A stretch of 10,000 nt of DNA, from positions 1-10,000 of the forward strand of contig JAIWOB010000048.1 in NCBI GenBank assembly GCA_020217065.1. The letters are read 5' to 3'. Both the position numbers and the translations under genes were made by a program. Within the stretch, counting starts at the first letter, position 1. Every line of letters begins with the position of its first letter. The stretch is from Chloroflexota bacterium. GTDB taxonomy: Bacteria > Chloroflexota > Anaerolineae > Anaerolineales > Villigracilaceae. This document shows, piece by piece, positions 1 through 6,288 of the stretch. The notes beneath the pieces are model-generated. The model searched no databases. It was not told the origin of the DNA and was given only the letters and a program-made list of their open reading frames with translations.

Positions 1-873
1 GAACTCTCCATCCAACTGGCGGAGCGGTTCGGCGGCGAAATCGTCTCGGCGGATTCGCGCCTCTTCTATCGCGGCATGGATATCGGCACCGCCAAACCTT
101 CACGGGAGGAAATGGCGCGGGTCGCGCATCATTTAATTGACATCGTCAATCCAGACGAAACTTTGAGCCTGGCGGTTTTTCAGCAAAAGGCAAAAGAGGT
201 CATTGCGGCGATTCACCGCCGCGGCAAACTCCCCTTCCTGGTGGGCGGGACAGGGCAATACATTCGCGCCGTGACGGAGGGCTGGTCGCCGCCGCAAGTC
301 GTCCCCAATGAACGATTACGAAGAGCGCTGGAAAGGCTGGCGGAAGAAAAAAGCGCCGCATGGCTGCATGAGAAGCTTCGCATCCTCGACCCCGAAGCGG
401 CGGATAAGATTGACGCCCGAAACTTCAGGAGGACAATCCGCGCCCTGGAGGTGATTTTTACAACCGGCAAAAGATTCTCCAGCCAGCGCCAGCGAAGCGA
501 AACGCCGTACCGCCTGCTGACCATTGGGCTGATTCGCCCGCGCGAGGAGTTATACCACCGGGTGGACGCGCGGATTGAATTGATGTTCGCCGGCGGTCTT
601 TTGGAAGAAGTGAGAGGCTTGCTCGCAAAAGGGTACTCCCCAGACCTGCCCAGCATGTCGGCAATCGGCTACCGGGAAGCCGTCCGCGTGGTCAGGGGCG
701 AATGGAGCGAAGACCAAGCCAAAATCGAGATGCGCCGCCAAACGAGAATTTTTGTCCGCAGGCAATCAAATTGGTTCAAGGAGTCCGATTCACAAATTCA
801 ATGGTTTCATCCCCAAAACCGGGACGAAATCGAAGCGCATTTGCGTAACTTTGCGCAAAATGAAGTGTTGTAA
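1..873 (+). CDS. miaA: tRNA dimethylallyltransferase MiaA (5'-truncated by window edge)
   Basis: Partial gene: frame 1 is open from base 1 to the TAA at 871-873, giving 290 visible residues. MiaA transfers a dimethylallyl group from DMAPP to N6 of A37 in tRNAs that read UNN codons; it is cytosolic. Visible family signatures, in order, are the SADSR..YRGMDIGTAKPS block (visible residues about 18-35), the VGGTGQYI motif, the RNFRRTIRALEV block, the SAIGYREAV motif, and a C-terminal RRQTRIFVRRQSNWFK block typical of the family. The P-loop (GPTASGKT-like) that normally precedes the first visible residues lies outside the window, so only about 10-20 residues should be missing. An ATG at 76 is internal to the conserved GMDIGTAKP motif and is not the true start. 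The next gene begins 69 bases downstream with its own promoter, and no terminator lies between, so read-through is possible. Confidence 0.96.
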   Translation, partial: ELSIQLAERFGGEIVSADSRLFYRGMDIGTAKPSREEMARVAHHLIDIVNPDETLSLAVFQQKAKEVIAAIHRRGKLPFLVGGTGQYIRAVTEGWSPPQVVPNERLRRALERLAEEKSAAWLHEKLRILDPEAADKIDARNFRRTIRALEVIFTTGKRFSSQRQRSETPYRLLTIGLIRPREELYHRVDARIELMFAGGLLEEVRGLLAKGYSPDLPSMSAIGYREAVRVVRGEWSEDQAKIEMRRQTRIFVRRQSNWFKESDSQIQWFHPQNRDEIEAHLRNFAQNEVL

Positions 874-902
874 TTGACTTTTAGTTTCTTCGCGTATATA
901 CT
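874..902 (+). promoter_or_regulatory. Sigma-70-type promoter of the acyl-CoA ligase gene
   Basis: The -35 box TTGACT (874-879) and the -10 box TATACT (897-902) each match consensus at 5 of 6 positions and are separated by exactly 17 bases. The predicted transcription start is near 909, leaving a leader of about 33 bases before the ATG at 943. The -35 box begins at the first base after the miaA stop codon. This is the best bipartite promoter in the window. It is a pattern-based call without experimental support. Confidence 0.7.
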
Positions 903-928
903 TTGTTCATCGTTCATAATCACCAACC

Positions 929-935
929 AAAGGAG
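929..935 (+). promoter_or_regulatory. Ribosome binding site fixing the ligase start
   Basis: AAAGGAG lies 7 bases upstream of the ATG at 943. It supports that start over the in-frame TTG at 874, which coincides with the -35 promoter box and would have to be transcribed from elsewhere. Confidence 0.75.
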
Positions 936-942
936 AAGAGGC

Positions 943-2652
943 ATGAACAATAAACCGTGGCTGGCGCACTATGACAAGGGTGTGTCGCCGACAATCGAAT
1001 ATCCCAATGCGCCGCTGTTTCACTTTGTCGAAGAAGCGGCGCGCAAATACCCCGACCGCGCCTGCACCATATTCAAAGGCGCGGTTATTTCTTATAAAGA
1101 GATGAACGCGTTGACGGACGCCATGGCTGCCGCCCTCGTCGAGATGGGCGTCAAAAAGGGAGACCGCGTGGGCATCTTCATGCCCAACACCCCCCAGTTT
1201 ATCATCGCCTATTTCGGCATTCTCAAGGCGGGCGGCGTGGTGGTCGCGGTCAACCCGACTTACCCGGTGGACGAAATCGTCTTCCCCGTAAAAGACGCAA
1301 ACATCGAAATCATGTTCACCTTGAGCCGTTTCTATGGAAAACTGCAAGAAACGCGCAAACGCTCCAACTTAAAACGCCTCATCGTCTCAAACATCAAGGA
1401 AACCCTGCCGCCCCTGCTGCGTCTCTTGTTCACGCTCGCAAAAGAGAAAAAGGAGGGCGACCGTCTGGAGCGTCTGGACGAGGGCGACGTGTGGATGCAA
1501 GACCTGCTCAAGAAACACGCCGGCGCTCCAAGACCGGCGGTTGAAGTCGGTCCCGACGATATGGCGCTCTTCCAATATTCCGGCGGAACGACCGGCGTTC
1601 CCAAGGGCGCAGTCGCCCTGCACCGCAACGTAGTGGCAAACACCCTGCAAATGAAGGAATGGTTTGTCACCGCCGAAGATGGAAAGGAAACCGTCCTGAT
1701 GGGCATCCCGCTCTTCCACGTCTACGGGATGGTGGCGGGCATGAACTTCGCCATGACCACCGGCGCGAGCATGGCGATGGTTCCCAACGCCCGCGACTTG
1801 AAAGACGTGCTGGATAACATCAGCAAGTACAAGGCGACCATCTTCCCCGGCGTGCCGACGCTCTACAACGCCATTAACAACCATCCCGACGTCAAGGCGG
1901 GAAAATACGACCTGTCCTCCATCAAGGCTTGCATCTCCGGCTCCGCGCCGCTGATGCGGGAAACCAAGGAGCAATTCGAAAAATTGACGGGCGGCAAGGT
2001 CTTTGAAGGCTACGGTCTTTCGGAAGCCCCCACCGCCACCCACTGCAACCCGCTTTTGGGAGAAAATAAAACCGGCTCCATCGGGATGCCCCTGCCCGAT
2101 GTGGACGTGAAAATCATCAGCCTGGACGACGGCGAAACCGAACTGCCTCAAGGCGAAATCGGCGAAATCGCAATTCACGGACCGCAGGTGATGAAGGGCT
2201 ATCACAACATGCCCACCGAAACGGAAAACACGCTGCGGAAGATGAAGGACGGCAAAGTGTGGCTCTTCACCGGCGACATTGCCCGCATGGACGAAGACGG
2301 CTATTTTTACATCGTGGACCGCAAGAAGGAACTCATCAAACCCGGCGGTTTCCAAGTGTGGCCCCGCGAAGTGGAAGAAGCCCTGATGTCGCATCCGAAA
2401 GTATTGGAAGTGGGAGCGGGCGGCATTCCCGACCCTCAGCGCGGCGAGACGGTTAAGGTTTGGGTGGTGCTAAAACCCGGCGAAACCGCAACCGAGGAGG
2501 AATTAAAGGCGCACTGCAAGGAAAGGCTGGCGCCGTACAAAGTGCCGACTCATTATGAATTCCGCTCGGAATTGCCCAAGACGACGGTCGGCAAAATTCT
2601 GCGCCGCGAGCTCGTAAGACAGCATAAAGAAAGCACGCAGATAAATCGTTAA
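943..2652 (+). CDS. Long-chain fatty-acid-CoA ligase (AMP-binding, ANL superfamily)
   Basis: A 569-residue adenylate-forming enzyme that should activate a carboxylic acid, most likely a fatty acid, to acyl-AMP and then acyl-CoA, feeding beta-oxidation or lipid synthesis. The start at 943 is chosen for its AAAGGAG site. Motifs seen: the phosphate-binding loop YSGGTTGVPKG (residues 212-222), the EGYGLSEAP A5 motif (355-363), TGD (443-445) containing the ribose-binding Asp445, the hinge VDRKKELIKPGGFQVWP (458-474), and a C-terminal PKTTVGKILRREL block with the probable catalytic lysine at 551. Length and motif order fit FadD-type ligases (about 550-580 residues). No signal peptide is seen, so it is probably cytosolic or membrane-associated. 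The substrate chain length cannot be read from the sequence; a medium-chain or other acid ligase is possible. It is monocistronic, with its own promoter and a strong terminator at 2680-2710. Confidence 0.9.
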   Translation: MNNKPWLAHYDKGVSPTIEYPNAPLFHFVEEAARKYPDRACTIFKGAVISYKEMNALTDAMAAALVEMGVKKGDRVGIFMPNTPQFIIAYFGILKAGGVVVAVNPTYPVDEIVFPVKDANIEIMFTLSRFYGKLQETRKRSNLKRLIVSNIKETLPPLLRLLFTLAKEKKEGDRLERLDEGDVWMQDLLKKHAGAPRPAVEVGPDDMALFQYSGGTTGVPKGAVALHRNVVANTLQMKEWFVTAEDGKETVLMGIPLFHVYGMVAGMNFAMTTGASMAMVPNARDLKDVLDNISKYKATIFPGVPTLYNAINNHPDVKAGKYDLSSIKACISGSAPLMRETKEQFEKLTGGKVFEGYGLSEAPTATHCNPLLGENKTGSIGMPLPDVDVKIISLDDGETELPQGEIGEIAIHGPQVMKGYHNMPTETENTLRKMKDGKVWLFTGDIARMDEDGYFYIVDRKKELIKPGGFQVWPREVEEALMSHPKVLEVGAGGIPDPQRGETVKVWVVLKPGETATEEELKAHCKERLAPYKVPTHYEFRSELPKTTVGKILRRELVRQHKESTQINR

Positions 2653-2679
2653 ACGGTCTTCAGGAAGTCCACTTAAACG

Positions 2680-2710
2680 AACAGCCGCGTTTTCTCGCGG
2701 CTGTTTTTTT
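2680..2710 (+). terminator. Rho-independent terminator after the ligase gene
   Basis: Perfect 10-bp stem AACAGCCGCG (2680-2689) / CGCGGCTGTT (2696-2705) with loop TTTTCT, running into an uninterrupted T tract at 2704-2710. It starts 28 bases after the ligase stop. The convergent ftsH stops at 2728 on the other strand, so its transcript would also enter this hairpin, but on the minus strand the following tract is only TTCGTTT. Termination in that direction would be weaker. Confidence 0.93.
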
Positions 2711-2727
2711 ATTATACGGGGAAAAAT

Positions 2728-4587
2728 CTACGCCATCTGCGGCGTTCCGCTCTTCTTGCCGAAGGGCGAAGGGAAGAGTTTTTCGAACTCTTCGCGGTTG
2801 ATGGATTCGACTTCGAGAAGTTTTTGAGCGACCAGGTCCAACTGTTTGCGATATTTCTTGACCAGCGATTTGGCGAGTTTATACGAGTCCTCCACAATCT
2901 TGCGGACTTCGCGGTCAATTTGCTCGGCGACGGCTTCGGAGTAATCGCGCTGTTCGGAAATTTCACGCCCGAGGAAAATCATCTCCTCTTTTTGCCCGTA
3001 AGTCAGCGTGCCCATCTCCGCGCTCATGCCGAGGCGGGTGACCATCGCCCGCGCCATGCGAGTCACCTGTTCAATGTCGTTGGAAGCGCCGGAAGTGATG
3101 TCGTCAAAGACCAATTCTTCGGCGGCGCGCCCGCCCAGCGCCATGGCAAGGGTGGCGAGAATTTTCTTGCGCGACATAAGAATACGGTCTTCGTCGGGGC
3201 GGAACCAGGTCACGCCGCCGGCTTGTCCGCGCCCCACAATGGAAACCTTTTGAACGGGGTCCGCCTCGGCGATGGCGTTCGCCACCACCGCGTGACCCGC
3301 CTCGTGGTAGGCGATGATGCGCTTTTCTTCGTCGGAAATAAGGCGGGATTTGCGCTCCGGACCCATTACGACTCGCTCGATGGCTTCTTCCAGTTCAGAC
3401 TGTCCGATGGATTTCTTATTGCGGCGGGCGGCTAGAATCGCGCCCTCATTGACAAGGTTCTCCAAGTCCGCGCCGACAAAGCCGGGCGTGCCGCGGGCGA
3501 TTGCGGCAAGGTCCACTTGCGGGTCCAGGGGCTTGCCCTTGACATGCACCTTTAAAATGGCTTCGCGTCCCTTCACATCCGGGCGGTCCAGGGTGACGCG
3601 GCGGTCAAAGCGACCGGGGCGCAGCAGCGCCGGGTCGAGGATATCGGGGCGGTTGGTGGCGGCGATAATGATGACGTTGGTGTCGGTGTCGAAGCCGTCC
3701 ATTTCAACCAGCATTTGATTGAGCGTTTGCTCACGCTCGTCGTGAGAGCCGCCCAACCCCGCGCCGCGCTGGCGGCCGACGGCGTCAATTTCGTCCACGA
3801 AGATAATGCAAGGGGAATGCCGCTTCGCCTGGTCGAAGAGGTCGCGCACGCGGCTCGCGCCCACGCCCACAAACATCTCGACAAATTCGGAGCCAGAGAT
3901 GGAAAAGAAAGGCACGCCCGCCTCGCCGGAAACGGCTTTCGCCAGAAGCGTCTTGCCTGTGCCGGGAGGTCCAACCAATAAAACGCCCTTCGGGATGCGC
4001 GCGCCCAGTTGAATAAATTTTTGCGGCTCTTTGAGAAACTCAACCACCTCGGCGAGTTCCTGCTTCGACTCGTCCGCCCCGGCTACATCGGCAAAGGTGA
4101 CGGTAGGGTGTTCGCCGCTAAACATGCGGGCGCGGGATTTTCCAAACGACATGGCGGCGTTATTGCTGCCCTGCGCCTGACGGAAGATGAACCACAGCAC
4201 CCCGCCCATCAATAAGACAGGCAGAATGTAAAACGCGCCGCTCAAGACTCCCGTCCACATGGAAGGGGCGCTGACTTCGATATTAACCTTTGCAAGTTGT
4301 TGAGGCGTAACCCCTAAATTGCGAAGTTGCTCCACCAGGGGAGTGTCCGGCTCTTTGCGAGACTGCACCGCTTCTTTCTCGGAGCCCTCCGCGCCGACAA
4401 CGCGGATGGTATTATCGTTCGCAATAATAATGCGGGCGACCTGACCCGCCTGCACCTGCCTTGCCAAGTCGCTCAAAGTCAGGTTCTGAGTGACGCTGGC
4501 GCTGTCTCGAAAGCCCATGTAAAGCATGGCTGCAATGGCGACAATCAGCAGGAAATACACAAAAAACGACTGATTACGGGAATTCAC
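2728..4587 (-). CDS. ftsH: ATP-dependent zinc metalloprotease FtsH
   Basis: 619-residue membrane-anchored AAA+ protease that degrades misfolded membrane proteins and selected regulators. Order of parts: transmembrane segment 1 (about residues 7-26), an extracytoplasmic domain of about 80 residues, transmembrane segment 2 in the stretch beginning near [12 protein letters not shown], the AAA domain with Walker A GPPGTGKT (206-213), pore motif FVGVG, Walker B IIFVDEID and the second region of homology ending LRPGRFDRR, then the M41 protease domain. Zinc ligands are in HEAGH (428-432), and the third is probably Asp504 in the SGASNDIEQ motif. The GTG at 4587 is chosen as start because GGAGGA (4597-4592) sits 4 bases upstream. 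The TTG at 4599, four codons further up, overlaps that Shine-Dalgarno and is unlikely. ftsH lies downstream of an AP endonuclease gene on the same strand but has its own promoter. All catalytic motifs are intact. Confidence 0.97.
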   Translation of the reverse strand: MNSRNQSFFVYFLLIVAIAAMLYMGFRDSASVTQNLTLSDLARQVQAGQVARIIIANDNTIRVVGAEGSEKEAVQSRKEPDTPLVEQLRNLGVTPQQLAKVNIEVSAPSMWTGVLSGAFYILPVLLMGGVLWFIFRQAQGSNNAAMSFGKSRARMFSGEHPTVTFADVAGADESKQELAEVVEFLKEPQKFIQLGARIPKGVLLVGPPGTGKTLLAKAVSGEAGVPFFSISGSEFVEMFVGVGASRVRDLFDQAKRHSPCIIFVDEIDAVGRQRGAGLGGSHDEREQTLNQMLVEMDGFDTDTNVIIIAATNRPDILDPALLRPGRFDRRVTLDRPDVKGREAILKVHVKGKPLDPQVDLAAIARGTPGFVGADLENLVNEGAILAARRNKKSIGQSELEEAIERVVMGPERKSRLISDEEKRIIAYHEAGHAVVANAIAEADPVQKVSIVGRGQAGGVTWFRPDEDRILMSRKKILATLAMALGGRAAEELVFDDITSGASNDIEQVTRMARAMVTRLGMSAEMGTLTYGQKEEMIFLGREISEQRDYSEAVAEQIDREVRKIVEDSYKLAKSLVKKYRKQLDLVAQKLLEVESINREEFEKLFPSPFGKKSGTPQMA

Positions 4588-4591
4588 AAAA

Positions 4592-4597
4592 TCCTCC
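4592..4597 (-). promoter_or_regulatory. Shine-Dalgarno of ftsH, decides the GTG start
   Basis: GGAGGA on the minus strand followed by TTTT and then GTG (4587-4585). A start at the TTG of 4599 would place initiation inside this element, with no other purine-rich site at a suitable distance upstream. Confidence 0.8.
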
Positions 4598-4616
4598 AAG
4601 TTCTACTTACGGGCGG

Positions 4617-4625
4617 ATTATACCA
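4617..4625 (-). promoter_or_regulatory. Extended -10 promoter of ftsH
   Basis: The minus strand reads TG-G-TATAAT: a perfect -10 hexamer at 4622-4617 with the TGN extension at 4625-4623. No recognisable -35 box lies 16-18 bases upstream, as expected for an extended -10 promoter. The predicted transcription start is about 4610, giving a leader of about 23 bases that contains only the Shine-Dalgarno. Confidence 0.65.
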
Positions 4626-4680
4626 AGCCCAATGCCTAGACGACGCGTGGAGAGGAAATTTATACGATTTTCTAACGAGG

Positions 4681-5442
4681 TTAATCCAGGATTAACTCCA
4701 CAGGGCAGTGATCCGAGCCCATGACGTCGCCGTGAATTATCACGTCCCTGACGCGGGGCATCAGGCTTTCGGAAACGAGGAAATAATCCAACCGCCAGCC
4801 GATTCCCCGCTGACGGGCGTTCAAGCGATAGGTCCACCAAGTGTATTCGACTTTATCGGGATAAAGGCGGCGGTAAGCGTCCACAAAACCGTTGTCCAAA
4901 AACTTCTGCACCCATTCGCGCTCTTCGGGCAGAAAACCGGAGGTCTTTTCGTTCTCTTTGGGATTCTTCAAATCAATGGGCATGTGCGCGGTGTTGAAGT
5001 CTCCGGTAATGACAATTTGCTCGCCGCGCCGGCGCAGTTCGCCGCACAATTTGAGCAAATAGGCGTAGAAATCCAGCTTATACGCCACACGGTCATAGCC
5101 GCGCTGCCCATTCGGAAAGTACACATTGAACAGGCGCACCCCGTCCCACACGGTTTGAATGACCCGCCCCTCGACGTCGAACTCCTCCGCCCCCATCCCT
5201 TTGACAATTTCATCAGGCTGGCGTCTAAAGAAAGTAGCCACGCCGCTGTAACCGGCGCGCTGCGCCGCGTTCCAAACATGAGGAAGACGCAGCGCGGCGC
5301 GCTGTTCCTCGCTTAACTGCTCCTCGCGCGCCTTGACTTCCTGCAAACACAACACATCCGGCTGCCGCTGAAACGCCCAATCCAGAGCGTTTTTGCCGAG
5401 GGCGGCGCGAATCCCATTCACGTTCCAAGTGATAATTCTCAT
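4681..5442 (-). CDS. xth: Exodeoxyribonuclease III / AP endonuclease (Xth/ExoA family)
   Basis: 253-residue cytosolic DNA-repair nuclease that cleaves abasic sites 5' to the lesion and has 3'-phosphatase/3'-5' exonuclease activity in characterised relatives; Mg-dependent. Seen directly: the N-terminal ITWNVNGIRA block with Asn7, LQEVKA with metal ligand Glu35, NVYFPNG with Tyr108, GDFN with Asp148 and Asn150, the RLDYFLVS block, and a C-terminal SDHCP motif with Asp244-His245. Length is normal for the family. The ATG at 5442 starts directly at the conserved beta-strand and is preceded by AAGGA (5454-5450) at 7-base spacing. It is transcribed away from the response-regulator gene across a 54-base divergent gap and towards ftsH 93 bases downstream. 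I see no convincing promoter for it in the gap; a -35-like TTGCCG (5482-5477) lacks a matching -10. Confidence 0.95.
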   Translation of the reverse strand: MRIITWNVNGIRAALGKNALDWAFQRQPDVLCLQEVKAREEQLSEEQRAALRLPHVWNAAQRAGYSGVATFFRRQPDEIVKGMGAEEFDVEGRVIQTVWDGVRLFNVYFPNGQRGYDRVAYKLDFYAYLLKLCGELRRRGEQIVITGDFNTAHMPIDLKNPKENEKTSGFLPEEREWVQKFLDNGFVDAYRRLYPDKVEYTWWTYRLNARQRGIGWRLDYFLVSESLMPRVRDVIIHGDVMGSDHCPVELILD

Positions 5443-5449
5443 CGTTTAG

Positions 5450-5454
5450 TCCTT
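5450..5454 (-). promoter_or_regulatory. Ribosome binding site of the AP endonuclease gene
   Basis: AAGGA on the minus strand, 7 bases before the ATG at 5442. It supports that start and shows that the 54-base divergent gap carries translation signals for both flanking genes. Confidence 0.6.
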
Positions 5455-5465
5455 GTTTTTTTCTA

Positions 5466-5474
5466 TGGTAAACT
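5466..5474 (+). promoter_or_regulatory. Possible extended -10 promoter of the response-regulator group
   Basis: TG-G-TAAACT (extension at 5466-5468, hexamer 5469-5474, 4 of 6 matches). No good -35 box is seen at 16-18 bases. The predicted start is near 5481, leaving a short leader that holds AGGAGA (5488-5493) just before the ATG at 5497. The same TAAACT hexamer with a TG extension recurs upstream of the CNBD gene at 7751-7759. Confidence 0.45.
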
Positions 5475-5496
5475 TGCGGCAACAGACAGGAGAAAC

Positions 5497-5886
5497 ATGA
5501 ACAACACCACCGTCAAGCGTATCCTTTGCATCGAAGACGAACAGGAGATGATTGACCTCATCCAACTCATTCTCACCCGCCGCGGGTTTGAAGTAAGGGG
5601 CGCCTCAGGCGGAAAAGAGGGACTTCAGGCGGTGCGGGAATTGCATCCCGACCTGGTTTTGCTCGACCTGATGATGCCAGACATGGACGGATGGGAAGTA
5701 TACCAACAAATGAAAGCGGACGAAGCCACGCGCGGCATCCCGGTTATCATCGTTACCGCCAAGTCTCAAAATATAGACAAGGTTCTCGGTCTTCATATCG
5801 CTAAAGTGGACGATTATATTTCCAAGCCTTTTGGTCCGCAGGAATTGATAGACAGCGTGGAAAGAATATTCGCCTTGAAATCTTAA
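5497..5886 (+). CDS. Receiver-only response regulator
   Basis: 129 residues, entirely one REC (CheY-like) domain with no output domain. Acidic pocket Glu13-Asp14-Glu15, phosphoacceptor Asp57 in the LLDLMMPDMDGW motif, conserved Thr87 in VTAK, and Lys110 in the SKPFGP motif are all present, so it should accept phosphate from a histidine kinase. No kinase gene is visible nearby. It would therefore act by protein-protein contact, as a phosphorelay intermediate or as a partner of an unlinked kinase. The ATG at 5497 is supported by AGGAGA at 5488-5493. The DUF192 gene starts 5 bases after the stop, so the two are very probably co-transcribed and perhaps translationally coupled. Confidence 0.93.
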   Translation: MNNTTVKRILCIEDEQEMIDLIQLILTRRGFEVRGASGGKEGLQAVRELHPDLVLLDLMMPDMDGWEVYQQMKADEATRGIPVIIVTAKSQNIDKVLGLHIAKVDDYISKPFGPQELIDSVERIFALKS

Positions 5887-5891
5887 GAACC

Positions 5892-6266
5892 ATGCCGCGC
5901 TTTGTCGTTGTTCAAAACCTGGCAAAAACAATCGCCAGTCCCCCGCGCGTCGGTTATTGCGATTCTTTTCTCTGCCGCTTGCGCGGATTGACGTTCCGCA
6001 GCGCAATCGGGACGGATGAAGGGCTGCTTCTCGTGGAAAGCCGCGATTCACGCTTTAATTCTTCCATTCACATGTTCTTCGTGCCCTTCGACCTTGCGGT
6101 TTTCTGGATTAATTCCGACATGACCGTCGTAGACAAGGTTCTTGCAAAGCCCTGGCGTCCAGCCTACCTGCCCAAAGAACAAGCAAAATATACGCTTGAG
6201 ATTCACCCCAGCCGGATGGAAAATTTCAACGTCGGGGACAAAGTTGAGTTTATAGACGCGTCGTAA
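5892..6266 (+). CDS. DUF192 family protein (COG1430-type)
   Basis: 124 residues matching the DUF192 layout as I know it: an N-terminal RLRGLTFR segment, a DEGLLLV strand, a SSIHMFFVPFDLAVFWIN block that corresponds to the family's W/F-M-x-N-x-x-x-P-L-D signature, a VVDKVLAKPW segment, the LEIHPS segment, and a C-terminal NVGDKVEF ending. The biochemical function of the family is not established. No signal peptide or membrane segment is visible, whereas many family members carry an export signal, so this copy is probably cytosolic. It begins 5 bases after the response-regulator stop and lacks an obvious Shine-Dalgarno, which suggests translational coupling. The M23 peptidase gene follows after 22 bases. 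Confidence 0.82.
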   Translation: MPRFVVVQNLAKTIASPPRVGYCDSFLCRLRGLTFRSAIGTDEGLLLVESRDSRFNSSIHMFFVPFDLAVFWINSDMTVVDKVLAKPWRPAYLPKEQAKYTLEIHPSRMENFNVGDKVEFIDAS

Positions 6267-6288
6267 ACCGCATCTCACCTCACCGCCA

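Noticed and set aside
874..942. In-frame 23-codon extension of the ligase from TTG 874
   Set aside because: The TTG coincides with the -35 box of the gene's own promoter, and the ATG at 943 has a well-spaced AAAGGAG.
1387..2394. 335-codon open frame on the minus strand opposite the ligase gene
   Set aside because: It is His/Val/Phe-rich with no recognisable domain and lies fully antisense to a gene whose AMP-binding motifs are all in place. It is an expected shadow of a GC-rich coding frame.
2824..3435. 203-codon plus-strand open frame opposite ftsH
   Set aside because: Antisense to the intact M41/AAA coding region, with no ribosome site or family resemblance; a coding shadow.
4708..5316. 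202-codon plus-strand open frame opposite the AP endonuclease gene
   Set aside because: The complementary strand carries all catalytic motifs of the exonuclease III family; nothing recognisable in this frame.
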